DNA from: Rhizobium johnstonii 3841
GTDB taxonomy: Bacteria > Pseudomonadota > Alphaproteobacteria > Rhizobiales > Rhizobiaceae
Assembly (NCBI RefSeq): GCF_000009265.1
Contig: NC_008378.1
Span: forward strand, 248,001-312,000
Length of the DNA: 64,000 nt
Direction of reading: 5' to 3'
A program made the translations under genes and the position numbers. The notes under the pieces were generated by a model that searched no databases, was not told where the DNA came from, and was given only the letters and a program-made list of their open reading frames with translations. Numbering within the stretch: position 1 is the first letter of the stretch; the number at the start of each line of letters is the position of its first letter. Below, piece by piece: positions 33,033 through 41,956 of the stretch.

Positions 33033-35660
33033 CTATTCCGGCTGCCATGGCTGCATGGTGAGCACGTTGCCGCCCAGCTTGGCGAAGGCGCGTTGGCGGC
33101 AGGAGAAGACGAGGATCTGCTGGTCGCGCGATTGGCGGTGCAGCGCATCGAACATCCGCTCGATCCGGTCGTCGTCGGAATAAACAAGTGCATCGTCGAG
33201 GATGACAGGTGCCGGCCGGCCGTCGCGGGCAAGCAGCCTTGCGAATGCGAGGCGGGTCAGCACCGAGAGCTGCTCCCGCATGCCGCCGCTCAGCCGGTCG
33301 ACATCCTCGTCCTGGCCGTTGCGGCGCACGATCTGCGGCAGCAAGGTGTCGCCGTCGAAGGTAATCGAGATGTCGTCGAACAGCAGGCCGACCAGCGGGG
33401 CGAGTTCGCTCATGACAGGCTTGAGATAGAGGTCGCGCGCGGCTGCTCGCGTCGCCGTCAGCGCCTTGCGCAGGCGATCCAGGACGGCGACCTCCGCCTC
33501 GAAACGCTTTACCTGTTCCCGCGCAGCGTCAAGCAAACCGCGAGTTTCCAACCAGTTTTCTTCCACCGCACTGTCTGAGCGGGTACGAATTTGACCGCCG
33601 AGGTCGGCAAGCTCCTCGCGTAACCTGGCAATTTCACGTGCTGCGGCGTCGGCGACCGAACGTGCCCTGGCAAGGGCGGCTTCCGCGCCGGCGAGGTCCC
33701 GCCCGGCCCTGCGCAAAGGCCCGGCCCGAAGCTCAACCGCGTCGCATTGTTCTTTGGCGCTGGAAAGCCTTGCCGCAAGGTCCCGTTGCAATTCCGGTCG
33801 GCCGGCTTCGGGACCGATGATCGCGACGATGGCCTCGAGGTCCTGGCCGAGTTTGGCGTGCTCCGTCTGCGCCCGCAATATTGCCTCGCCGGCCTCCATG
33901 CGCATCACCGACGCTTCCCGCGCCCGGTTTCGCGCCAGGTCGATACGCCGCGTTGCATCCGCGAGACGGGCGCGCACTTCTTCCGGGTCGGCGTCGAGTT
34001 CGATTGGACCCCGACTGAGTGCCGCAAAGCGTGCGGCATCGAGGTGAAGCTGGTCGATGCCATTCGGAGCCACGTCGGCGAACCGCTGCCGTGCCCGCAC
34101 CAGTTCCTCCTGCTTGTTTCGGGCGGCAATATCGCGCTGTCGCGCCGCCCGCAAACTGTCGACTCCGAGCCTGGCAAGCAATGTTTGGCGCGTGGTTTCC
34201 GCGATTTCGAGCGCGCCGTCCTGATCTGCCTGCCGGCTGGAATGGATGGTCAGCGTACCGACGCCTGCTATGTCGAGCCTCGCCACCCCGGCAAAGCTCT
34301 TGTCCTCGCCCCCCGGCAAAGGCTGGCGATCCATGCTCACCGATCCGGAGGCGTCCCTCAGGTAGTCGATCCTGAGCCTGGGAAGACCAACCTCGGCTGC
34401 TGCACGCAGGCCAACGATCTTGAGGTCCAACGCTTCGAGCCGCTCGATCGCATCGGCTGGAATGGCGAGCAATGCATGTGCGGCCTCCCCGTCCTCGATC
34501 TGCCGCCGCGCCGCTTCCGCCTGTTCGAGATGCAGACGAACCTCCGCCAGTCGCTCTGCGGCATGGCGCGAACGCAGTGCTGCCTCCAGCCGCGCCAGCC
34601 ATTCGCGGTTTACCCGCTCATCCTCTTCGGCCGCCTGCACCTCCGCCGTTGCGGCCTCGCTTTCGGCCAGCGATGCCGCGCGTCGCTCGGCTGCATTTGA
34701 AAGCTCTTTTTCCGTCACGGCGAAACGCCGCGCGAGTTCGTCACTGCGGTTCAATGCCGCGTGGAAGCGGTCGAATGCCTGCTGCGCCTCATCGCGACGG
34801 CTGACGGCGAGGGCAGCTTCGGCGTCGAGCGCCTTGAGTTCCCGGTCGTGCAGTTTAGCGGCCTCGAGCACCGACTCGGCATTGGCAATCGCCGTTTTCC
34901 GGCCGGCTTCTTCGTCCGAATTTTCCAGTTCGCTGAGTCTCGCCTGCGCTGAGCGGCGGCGGTCGAGCGCGCCGTGCAGCATCTCCACCTCCTTGGCCAG
35001 CCGCGCCTCCTCCGCCTGCAGCCGGTCACGATCGTCGAGCGCGGCGGCAAAGCGGCCTCCGGTCTTTGGCCGGAGCGTCGCGGTGACCAGGCGATTGAGT
35101 TCTTCCTCGCAGGCTTCTAGCACCGCCGACATGCGCCGCCCGCCCGTCAGTGCCTCCACCTCGCCCTGCACCGAAGACAGCAGGCTTTCGCGCACCCGCT
35201 TGTCGTTCTCTTCCTCGCTCTTGCTGCGATTTTCGATGCCGGTCACGCCCTGGCGCACCCAGAGCAGGCCCGCGGGGCCGGCAGTTCCGCCGGAAATGAG
35301 ATCGCCGATGAAAGCCTCGGCCTCGTCGGCCTGGGCGACGAGCCGGCCGCTGCCGAGATCGGTGACGCTGGCGCGCCGTCCGCCATAGAACTGCTTGGTC
35401 AGGCGGTAGCGGCCGGCTTCTGTCGTGATATCGGCCTCGACGATCGGATTGCCACCGCTATAGGGGCGCAGCATCTGCACGCTCTTTGGCGTGCCGCCGT
35501 GCGGCTGGAAGAACAGCGCATGCAGCGCCTCGAAACAGGTTGATTTGCCGTGTTCGTTGGCAGCGCTCAGCACATTGACGCCGTCGGCGATTCCTTCGAC
35601 GGATATGCCGCGGCCGGCGAAGCGTTTGACATTGTGGAGGCGAAGAGCGTTGAGTTTCAT
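33033..35660 (-). CDS. YhaN/SbcC-like AAA ATPase, hook-less
   Basis: 875 residues. The N-terminus MKLNALRLHNVKRFAG and the Walker A AANEHGKSTCFEAL (about 34-47) form the first half of an SMC/Rad50-type ATPase. A long charged coiled coil fills residues about 160-720. The C-terminal half has LSGGMREQLSVLTRLAFARLL (signature; shown as landmark) and Walker B PVILDDALVYSDDDRI. No CxxC zinc hook is present in the coil, unlike SbcC/Rad50 and like Bacillus YhaN. Works with the nuclease encoded just upstream, whose stop overlaps its start by 4 bp, in processing of DNA ends. Confidence 0.88.
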   Translation of the reverse strand: MKLNALRLHNVKRFAGRGISVEGIADGVNVLSAANEHGKSTCFEALHALFFQPHGGTPKSVQMLRPYSGGNPIVEADITTEAGRYRLTKQFYGGRRASVTDLGSGRLVAQADEAEAFIGDLISGGTAGPAGLLWVRQGVTGIENRSKSEEENDKRVRESLLSSVQGEVEALTGGRRMSAVLEACEEELNRLVTATLRPKTGGRFAAALDDRDRLQAEEARLAKEVEMLHGALDRRRSAQARLSELENSDEEAGRKTAIANAESVLEAAKLHDRELKALDAEAALAVSRRDEAQQAFDRFHAALNRSDELARRFAVTEKELSNAAERRAASLAESEAATAEVQAAEEDERVNREWLARLEAALRSRHAAERLAEVRLHLEQAEAARRQIEDGEAAHALLAIPADAIERLEALDLKIVGLRAAAEVGLPRLRIDYLRDASGSVSMDRQPLPGGEDKSFAGVARLDIAGVGTLTIHSSRQADQDGALEIAETTRQTLLARLGVDSLRAARQRDIAARNKQEELVRARQRFADVAPNGIDQLHLDAARFAALSRGPIELDADPEEVRARLADATRRIDLARNRAREASVMRMEAGEAILRAQTEHAKLGQDLEAIVAIIGPEAGRPELQRDLAARLSSAKEQCDAVELRAGPLRRAGRDLAGAEAALARARSVADAAAREIARLREELADLGGQIRTRSDSAVEENWLETRGLLDAAREQVKRFEAEVAVLDRLRKALTATRAAARDLYLKPVMSELAPLVGLLFDDISITFDGDTLLPQIVRRNGQDEDVDRLSGGMREQLSVLTRLAFARLLARDGRPAPVILDDALVYSDDDRIERMFDALHRQSRDQQILVFSCRQRAFAKLGGNVLTMQPWQPE

Positions 35661-36781
35661 CGATCAATCGCCTCGCAATAGGAAAACAGGCGGATCAACG
35701 CCTCACGCGCCACACGCCTGTCATCGCCCGAGCGGGATTGGTCGAGGCTTTCGGCAAGCAGCAAATCCGCAGTATCGCGCAGTGCACCGGCTCGGTCGAT
35801 GATCTCGAGATCATCGCTCTCGCAATCGGTCCCCAGCAGTTCGGTATCGATCTCCAGATGCGCAAATTCCGGCGCGACCTGCTGCAGCAGGCTGGTCATT
35901 GCTGTGCGCCCGTTCAATCGGGCACGGCCGGACAGCGCGACGCGCAACAGGGTTTGTCGCCGCGCGAACGGTTCCGGCAATGCAGCCTTCAGCGCTTCAA
36001 CACCGTCTTCCGATGCCAGCAGTGGAAGGTGCAATGTCTGCCAGGAAAAGCTGGCGGTCGCGACAGTCGTCGTCGTCGGCATCGCTCCCTGCCCGGCAAT
36101 GGAAACGACCATCGCCTGCCCCGGCCGGTCATGCTTGAAACGGTCAGGCTCGGGCGCGCCGCTGTAGTGCGTTCTGGGGTCGACCGCGACCGATCCGTGC
36201 CAATCGCCGAGCGCCATGTAATCGAGGCCGGCCAGCGCCGCGCGGTTCGGCGCAATCACGTTGGTGGCCGTAGCATCCTCCGAGAATTCCTGGATCGGGC
36301 CATGGGCGAGGCCAATGCGGATGGAGCCGTCCGGTGTGGCTGCACCCGTCATCCATTCGGTCAGGTCGCGGCCCGGCCGCCTGGTCGTGCAAGGCGCCGG
36401 CAGCAGGATGACATCAGGTCCAAGCGGAAGGGGCGCCGCTTCCGTCGCCAGGATGACATTGTCGGGCACCACGCCGCGCGCAGCACTCCAGAGCTGGTCC
36501 GCCAGCAGTGAATCGTGATTGCCCGGAAGCAGAACCCAGCGAAGCGAAGCATTCCGGGCCATCTCGCCAAGTGCTTGCCGAAGCACGGCCGGCGTCGGCG
36601 TCTCGGTATCGAATGTGTCGCCCGCGAGCAGGATGACATCAGCCCCATGCTCTCGTGCCGCACTGGCGAGTCTCCCGATCACGCCATGCCGCGCCTCGCG
36701 CAGGCGCCCTCTCAAATCCTCCGGAAGATTGCCAAACCGCTTGCCAATATGAAGGTCCGAACTGTGCAGAAAGGAAAACAT
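35657..36781 (-). CDS. SbcD/YhaO-like metallophosphoesterase (DNA repair exonuclease)
   Basis: 374 residues. Metal-binding motifs of the Mre11/SbcD family are present in order: SSDLHIGK at about 8-15, AGDTFDTE near 52, LPGNHDS near 85, then GLAHGPIQEF and ALGDWHG. The C-terminal 150 residues are the capping part. With the ATPase downstream it should form an SbcCD-like complex that opens hairpins and trims blocked DNA ends using Mn. Translationally coupled to the ATPase gene (4-bp overlap). First gene of this two-gene operon. Confidence 0.9.
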   Translation of the reverse strand: MFSFLHSSDLHIGKRFGNLPEDLRGRLREARHGVIGRLASAAREHGADVILLAGDTFDTETPTPAVLRQALGEMARNASLRWVLLPGNHDSLLADQLWSAARGVVPDNVILATEAAPLPLGPDVILLPAPCTTRRPGRDLTEWMTGAATPDGSIRIGLAHGPIQEFSEDATATNVIAPNRAALAGLDYMALGDWHGSVAVDPRTHYSGAPEPDRFKHDRPGQAMVVSIAGQGAMPTTTTVATASFSWQTLHLPLLASEDGVEALKAALPEPFARRQTLLRVALSGRARLNGRTAMTSLLQQVAPEFAHLEIDTELLGTDCESDDLEIIDRAGALRDTADLLLAESLDQSRSGDDRRVAREALIRLFSYCEAIDR

Positions 36782-36825
36782 TAACCAGCCATGTTTGCGA
36801 TGCGCCGCGAGCTTTCGAGCATGGC

Positions 36826-36862
36826 CTACAGCGCCCGCGTCTTTTCAGACGCGCGGCAGTAG
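36826..36862. repeat. Degenerate rhizobial palindrome in a gene-free region
   Basis: CTACAGCGCCCGCGTCTTTT followed by CAGACGCG and ending in AGTAG is a worn copy of the rhizobial repeat with CTACAGCG/CGCTGTAG ends and a GCGTCT/AGACGC stem. It is in the 329-bp stretch 36782-37110 between the nuclease operon and the acetolactate synthase gene, in which I see no gene, RNA or other clear signal. Confidence 0.6.
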
Positions 36863-37110
36863 GCCTCGTCCGCAGTCTCGTGATTCCGCTGTTCCGGGAC
36901 AGACCATGCCTCTCGACAACAGGCGAGGCAAGCCTATCCTGGCCGAACAAGCTGTTATCCAATGCTTGTCTAATTTTGAGTGATGCTCGACATCATATTC
37001 CCCAGTCGCCGTTCAAGAAGATAGGTATCTGTTCCATCGTGCCGCGTCGTGTGCCGGCAATCGTGCGGCTCGCGGTCGAACGCCTGTGGACCTTCATGGC
37101 AGGCGGCATC

Positions 37111-38757
37111 TCAGGCCTCCAATATCGCGGGGAGCCGTTCACGAAGCTCCTTTACCAGCACGCGTTCATTTTCCGAGTAGTCGACCGGGACGTTCACCAG
37201 ATGGACGCCACCTCCGGAGAATGCCTCTTCGAGAACCTGTTTGAACTGGCTGATATCCTCGACCCTGGTTCCCCTGGCGCCGTAGGATTCTGCATATTTC
37301 ACGAAGTCGGGATTGCCGAAGGTCATCCCGAAATCCGGGAATTCGTCCACGGCCTGCTTCCAACGGATCATCCCGTAAGCATTGTCCTCGATGACAAGAA
37401 CGACGAGGTTGAGTTTCAGCCGGACGGCGGTTTCGAGTTCCTGGGAATTCATCATGAAGCCGCCGTCACCGCAGATCGCCATGACACGCCGCTCAGGGTA
37501 GAGCATCGAGGCAACCATGGCCGACGGCAGTCCCGCTCCCATCGTTGCAAGAGCATTGTCGAGCAGCAGCGTGTTCGCCATCCGCGTCCGGTAGTTGCGG
37601 GCGAACCAGATCTTGTACATGCCGTTGTCGAGGGCCAGGATGCCATCATGCGGCATCACCTCTCTTATATCGTGAACCAGCCGCTGTGGCGTGAAGCGAT
37701 CCTCCGTCGCCCGCGCGGCGATGCGCTCGAGAATGCGCTCGCGGAGATGGAGAAGCGCATGCGCGTTTGGCAGCTTGCCCTCGAGGCGATCCGCCAGCGC
37801 CTTCAGCGAAGGGCCGATGTCGCCGATGACTTCGGATTGCGGGAAGTAGACCTGCTCGACGGTCGCCGGCTGATATCCGACATGAACGACCTTGGGGCCG
37901 CCCTTGCCCATGATGAACGGTGGCTTCTCGATGGTGTCGTGCCCGATCGTGATGATAAGGTCTGCCTGTTCGATGGCCTCGTGGACATAATCCCGCTCCG
38001 ACAGCGCGGCGGTGCCCATATAAAGTTCGGTTCCGCCGGGAACCGTTCCCTTCCCCATCTGAGTGGTAAAGAACGGAATGCGCGTACGGATCACAAACTG
38101 CGCAATATCTGATGTCGAGCGGGGACGCGAGGCGGCGGCCCCGAACATCAGAAGCGGACGTTTGGCTGCGGCGATGAGGTCGGCGGCACGGTCAAGGGCC
38201 GCGTCGCTTGCCGTTGGCAGTTCGAGCTGGTGCGGTGCAATCAGCGCCACCTCCTGGCATTCCTCGGCTGCAATATCTTCCGGAAGCTCCAGATGCACCG
38301 GCCCCGGCTTTTCCTCCTGGGCGATGCGGAACGCTTCCCTGACCGTCGTCGGGATCATCTGCGGCGACACGATCTGCCTTGCGAGCTTGGTCAGCGGCTT
38401 CATCGACGCGACGACGTCGACCACCTGGAAACGTGCCTGGCGGGACGAGAGGATCCCCTTCTGACCGGTGATCATCACCATCGGCATCGCGCCGAGCAAG
38501 GCATAGGCGGCACCCGTCGAGAGGTTCAGAGCGCCGGGGCCAAGCGTCGTCAGGCAGACGCCGGGCTTTCCAGTCAGGCGGCCATAGGTCGCGGCCATGA
38601 ACGCTGCTGCCTGCTCGTGTCGGGTGAGGACGAGCTCAATCGACGACTTGCGGATGGATTCGACGACGTCGAGATTCTCTTCGCCTGGGATGCCGAAGAT
38701 GCGATCGACACCTTCGTTCTCAATCGCTGCCACTAGAAGATCGGAGCCTTTAGTCAT
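37111..38757 (-). CDS. Thiamine-diphosphate enzyme, catabolic acetolactate synthase type
   Basis: 548 residues with the three ThDP-enzyme domains. The activating Glu lies in LTRHEQAAAF at about residue 48, the middle domain begins near 190, and the ThDP/Mg motif GDGGFMMNSQELETA ... EDNAYG lies at about 434-464. It resembles AlsS-type acetolactate synthases (pyruvate to acetolactate plus CO2), with QARFQVVDVV and FIMGKGGPKVVHVGY typical of that branch. No small regulatory subunit (IlvN) and no acetolactate decarboxylase lie nearby, so its pathway is unclear. Other 2-keto-acid decarboxylating roles are possible. ATG at 38757. Confidence 0.85.
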   Translation of the reverse strand: MTKGSDLLVAAIENEGVDRIFGIPGEENLDVVESIRKSSIELVLTRHEQAAAFMAATYGRLTGKPGVCLTTLGPGALNLSTGAAYALLGAMPMVMITGQKGILSSRQARFQVVDVVASMKPLTKLARQIVSPQMIPTTVREAFRIAQEEKPGPVHLELPEDIAAEECQEVALIAPHQLELPTASDAALDRAADLIAAAKRPLLMFGAAASRPRSTSDIAQFVIRTRIPFFTTQMGKGTVPGGTELYMGTAALSERDYVHEAIEQADLIITIGHDTIEKPPFIMGKGGPKVVHVGYQPATVEQVYFPQSEVIGDIGPSLKALADRLEGKLPNAHALLHLRERILERIAARATEDRFTPQRLVHDIREVMPHDGILALDNGMYKIWFARNYRTRMANTLLLDNALATMGAGLPSAMVASMLYPERRVMAICGDGGFMMNSQELETAVRLKLNLVVLVIEDNAYGMIRWKQAVDEFPDFGMTFGNPDFVKYAESYGARGTRVEDISQFKQVLEEAFSGGGVHLVNVPVDYSENERVLVKELRERLPAILEA

Positions 38758-38873
38758 TGGATGTGTGCCCGTGCTGTTTGGTTCGAGGCTTCCAGAAAGG
38801 AAGGCCCCTTGAAGATATGTTCTTTTCCGGGCCTGTCCATGCGTTCGGCGGCATCGGCGGTTATCGTCGATGT

Positions 38874-39818
38874 TCAGCCACAGTTCCGGCTCGATCCCGG
38901 ATCGTGACGAGTGCTTGCACCGTCATTGAGCGCTGGCTCATATGGACGTTTCCGAGCGCTCACTGTGGATGAAGTTCGCGGGAGCACTGCGGGCATTTGG
39001 AGCCAGCGCTCAGTCGAAAAATACGTCTTGGTCTTCACCTGCGAACTTGAAGTCGCCTTAAGACCAAGAACAAAATTGAAGATATTTGCGCTGCTTGCTT
39101 CGCGCGTAAAGCTGAGATACGAGCCGAATCGTTCGTATTCGACATTTCGAAGGTTTTGGATCGAGGCAAGAGTATCCTCGAAATCACGCCAGCACGCCTG
39201 CTTCACGATGATCTCGAAAATGCGCAGGACAGCCGGAGCGAGACGTCCCTGGGCGTCGGTCGTCGGCCCAATGATCTTTGCGCGGATATCAAGAATACCG
39301 CCCATTTCATCTCCACGAACCTTAACGAAGGTCGAGCTGAGGGGACGCACCTCGTCCCGTTCGTAGATGCGCTGAAAGTAACATTCATAGCTGCGATTGC
39401 GCATCGATGCGGCTTTCCATTCGCTCATATCGATGCCGGCCTCTCGAAGAGCACCGCACATATTCAGCCCCGAGACGCGCCAGATCCGCAGAAACTGACT
39501 TGCCAACTCCAGCTTCGGGACCTCGATCAGCTGCAGCGATATCGATATCGACGGGAGGGGAGAAGGAGCCGCCGGATCTTGGCGGGCGGCGATGCGAGGT
39601 GATCGGGCAGCCTTGTTGAGAGTTCGATATTCAAGGGGCTCGACCGGCTCTTCGAGGTGGTGGACTTCACGGAAAAAAACGACGAGGGCTGCAAGAAGCA
39701 AAATCGATATCAAAAGCCCCGGCCAAAGCAGAGACCGGCGGTTGCTCGGCAATGGAAAGTTCCGATGCCAAAATGTACTGTCGCGAGGAGGATCGACGGG
39801 TGATAAGACTTTATCCAC
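38874..39818 (-). CDS. Membrane-anchored protein of unknown function
   Basis: 314 residues. A basic N-terminus is followed by one hydrophobic helix at about 31-50 (WPGLLISILLLAALVVFF), then a long soluble part expected in the periplasm. The soluble part has repeated aromatic/basic features (YECYFQRIYERDE, RDFEDTLASIQNLRNVEYERFG) and two cysteines in CGALREAG and SYECYF. I recognise it only as one of the proteins of unknown function common in Rhizobium. It is 116 bp upstream of the acetolactate synthase gene on the same strand; whether they share a transcript is uncertain. Confidence 0.6.
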   Translation of the reverse strand: MDKVLSPVDPPRDSTFWHRNFPLPSNRRSLLWPGLLISILLLAALVVFFREVHHLEEPVEPLEYRTLNKAARSPRIAARQDPAAPSPLPSISISLQLIEVPKLELASQFLRIWRVSGLNMCGALREAGIDMSEWKAASMRNRSYECYFQRIYERDEVRPLSSTFVKVRGDEMGGILDIRAKIIGPTTDAQGRLAPAVLRIFEIIVKQACWRDFEDTLASIQNLRNVEYERFGSYLSFTREASSANIFNFVLGLKATSSSQVKTKTYFSTERWLQMPAVLPRTSSTVSARKRPYEPALNDGASTRHDPGSSRNCG

Positions 39819-40228
39819 GGCGCGACCTTACAAGAAAATAGGAGCGGCTGCGAGTTCGAACTCAATCAAACCTCGATCCTATTCGCAACCAACCAGCGTC
39901 GGTCGGCGATTGGATCAATCAGCCCCTGCCGGCGACTCCTTCTGAGGCGAGCAACGGATGCGAAAAACGGTACAGTCTGTCCGACTCACCTTCGACACTG
40001 GAAGTGTGAAGTTGTGTGTGTCGAGCGTCAAGCAGGCGGCGTGATCGATCAGGCTGCGCGTCGCAGGGTTGATGGCATATTCAGAGGCACGCTTGCCTCG
40101 GGACAAGCGGCGTCGAGATTTTGTCGTACATGGTGGCGTCCCGTAATTTTGTCACAGGACCTGAACCTATGCGACAATTCGGCTTCCAATAGGATAGATC
40201 GCAGACCGGAGCTGAGTCTTGCACCATG
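39819..40228. other. Intergenic region without a supported gene
   Basis: 410 bp between the membrane protein gene and dctA. A minus-strand frame at 39915-40106 encodes 63 residues (ending SRTDCTVFRIRCSPQKES) but opens with TTG and has no ribosome site, so I leave it as doubtful. No terminator, repeat or RNA gene is visible. Confidence 0.45.
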
Positions 40229-41581
40229 TCACAACGCAGCGGCGGCGGTTTGGTGCCTGGCGCGCAAGCGGTCGTTGCCGATAGTGGCGGCCAGTAGCTG
40301 CTCGTCAAGCTTGCCTTCCCATTTCGCGACGACGACGGTGGCAAGCGCATTGCCGATCAGATTCACAAAAGTCAGCCCCTCCGCAAGGATACGGTGAATT
40401 CCGAGGATCAGCGCGATGCTGGCGACCGGAATGGTTCCGGTGGTATTCAGGGTTGCCGCCAGTACAACGAAGGCCGCTCCGGCGATGCCCGCCGCTCCCT
40501 TCGAGGTGAGCAGCAACACCGCGATCAGGCCGAGTTCGTGCCAGAAGGTCAGATGTGTGTTCGTCGCCTGTGCCAGGAACACAGCGACGGTGGTCAGATA
40601 GAGGCATGTGCCGTCGAGGTTGAACGAATAGCCGGCCGGGATGACGAAGCCGACCACGCTTTCCTCACAGCCGGCCTTGCGCATCTTCTGGATGAGGCGC
40701 GGCAGCACCGTTTCGGTCGAGGTGGTCGCAGCGACGATGACGATTTCATCCCAGAGATAGCCTAGCAGCCGCCACAGGCTGACACCGCACCAATGGGCAA
40801 CGCTGCCGAGGACGATTGTTGTGAACAAGGCGCAGACGACGAAGAACTCGATGATTAACTCGCCCAGCGACCAGAGCGAGGCGGTGCCGAACTGACCGAC
40901 GGTAAAGGCAATTGCGCCAAAGGCCCCGAGCGGCGCGAAGTACATGATGTAGCCAATGATCTTGAAAAACCCTTGGGAGGCGCTTTCGATCACCTGGAAC
41001 ACGGGGCGTCCGCGTTCTCCGATGGCGGCGATGGCGATACCGAACAGGACAGAGATAAACAGGACCTGCAGAACGTGTCCTTCCGTCAGCGCGCTGGCGA
41101 AGGTGTCTGGGATGATGTCAAGGAAATAGCTTGAAATGGACTGGTCGTGCGCCGTCGCAAGATAGGTCTTGATCGATGCGGTATCGATTGCGGTAGCGTC
41201 GATGTTCATGCCCTCGCCCGGACGCCACAGATCGACTGCGATCAGTCCGAAGATCAGCGCCAAGATCGTGATCGCCTCGAAATAGATAATGGATTTCAGC
41301 GCGACACGCCCGACGCTCTTCATGTCGTTCATGCCGGCGATACCATGCACAACGGTGACGAAGATGATCGGCCCGATCATCATGCGGATCATTTTTATGA
41401 AGGCGTCGCCGAAAGGTTTCATCGCCACCGCAGTGGCGGGAGCGAAATGACCCAGCAGGATGCCGAGCAGCGTCCCTGCCAGCACCTGAAACCACAACTG
41501 GCCAAAGAGGCCAAATCGGCCCGCCGGTTTTTGCGTCTCACCCACAGGTGTCATCGTTTTACTCGCCTCCAAATACGTCAT
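40229..41581 (-). CDS. dctA: C4-dicarboxylate/cation symporter, DctA type
   Basis: 450 residues. The dicarboxylate/amino acid:cation symporter family marks are all present: TTSTETVLPRL for the first hairpin, GYSFNLDGTCLYL and LTSKGAAGIAGAAF for the substrate and cation sites, and MIRMMIGPIIFVTVVHGIA in helix 2. It imports C4-dicarboxylates with protons or sodium. GGGAGGAAAT stands upstream of ATG 41581. There is no adjacent dctB/dctD. The aldolase remnant just upstream on the same strand and the Lig-type genes nearby suggest that here it serves aromatic ring-cleavage products or pyruvate/oxaloacetate derivatives; that is inference. Confidence 0.9.
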   Translation of the reverse strand: MTYLEASKTMTPVGETQKPAGRFGLFGQLWFQVLAGTLLGILLGHFAPATAVAMKPFGDAFIKMIRMMIGPIIFVTVVHGIAGMNDMKSVGRVALKSIIYFEAITILALIFGLIAVDLWRPGEGMNIDATAIDTASIKTYLATAHDQSISSYFLDIIPDTFASALTEGHVLQVLFISVLFGIAIAAIGERGRPVFQVIESASQGFFKIIGYIMYFAPLGAFGAIAFTVGQFGTASLWSLGELIIEFFVVCALFTTIVLGSVAHWCGVSLWRLLGYLWDEIVIVAATTSTETVLPRLIQKMRKAGCEESVVGFVIPAGYSFNLDGTCLYLTTVAVFLAQATNTHLTFWHELGLIAVLLLTSKGAAGIAGAAFVVLAATLNTTGTIPVASIALILGIHRILAEGLTFVNLIGNALATVVVAKWEGKLDEQLLAATIGNDRLRARHQTAAAAL

Positions 41582-41617
41582 GTTTTATTTCCTCCCAAGC
41601 TGCCTGCCCGGCCATGA

Positions 41618-41852
41618 TGTCCCATCTTTCAATTGTTCAATGGCAACTGCACCGTCCAATTGGCGCGCCCGGCGGCCCCGAAACGGTGACTGCGGAAGCA
41701 GCGATGCGGGCACTCACAAAGATCGGCCGCAACCGGCCGGCCAGCGGTCCCGTGCGTTCCTGCGCATCGTGGACAATGGCCACTCCGGCATCTGCCAGGC
41801 CGTGGATGATGGCGGTATCGGCGCGTTCGATCTGGGTAATCACATCGGGCAT
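41618..41852 (-). pseudogene. Remnant of 4-carboxy-4-hydroxy-2-oxoadipate (CHA) aldolase, RraA family
   Basis: Starts properly at ATG 41852 after AGGAGGGAGG and reads PDVITQIERADTAIIHGL, AIVHDAQERTGPLAGRLRPIF and ASAVTVSGPPG, which is the N-terminal third of LigK/GalC-type CHA aldolases. After PPG the frame is lost. Continuing in shifted frames gives NWTV and, after one more base shift, HVAIEQLKDG, exactly the next family residues. The homology then stops about 35 bp before dctA. So the gene has at least two small indels and lacks its C-terminal two thirds. It is divergent from the LysR gene and was probably the first gene of an operon now fused to dctA. Confidence 0.8.
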
Positions 41853-41903
41853 GCTCGATCCTCCCTCCTGTCCTGGCTGGGATTTAAGGAGGGAATATTG
41901 AGC

Positions 41904-41925
41904 CGCAAAGCAAACTTGATTTGCG
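41904..41925. promoter_or_regulatory. Candidate LysR binding dyad
   Basis: CGCAAA (41904-41909) and TTTGCG (41920-41925) are inverted repeats ten bases apart in the 104-bp divergent region between the aldolase remnant and the LysR gene. LysR regulators usually bind a dyad of about this size in such regions. Confidence 0.45.
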
Positions 41926-41956
41926 CACCGGTCATAAGCTGTGCTGAAGTGTGACG

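Noticed and set aside
36655..38112. Open plus-strand frame of 485 codons opposite the nuclease and acetolactate synthase genes
   Set aside because: Crosses a gene boundary and a degenerate repeat; antisense artefact.
39915..40106. 63-residue minus-strand frame upstream of the membrane protein gene
   Set aside because: TTG start, no ribosome site, no family. The sequence is not implausible, so conservation could revive it.
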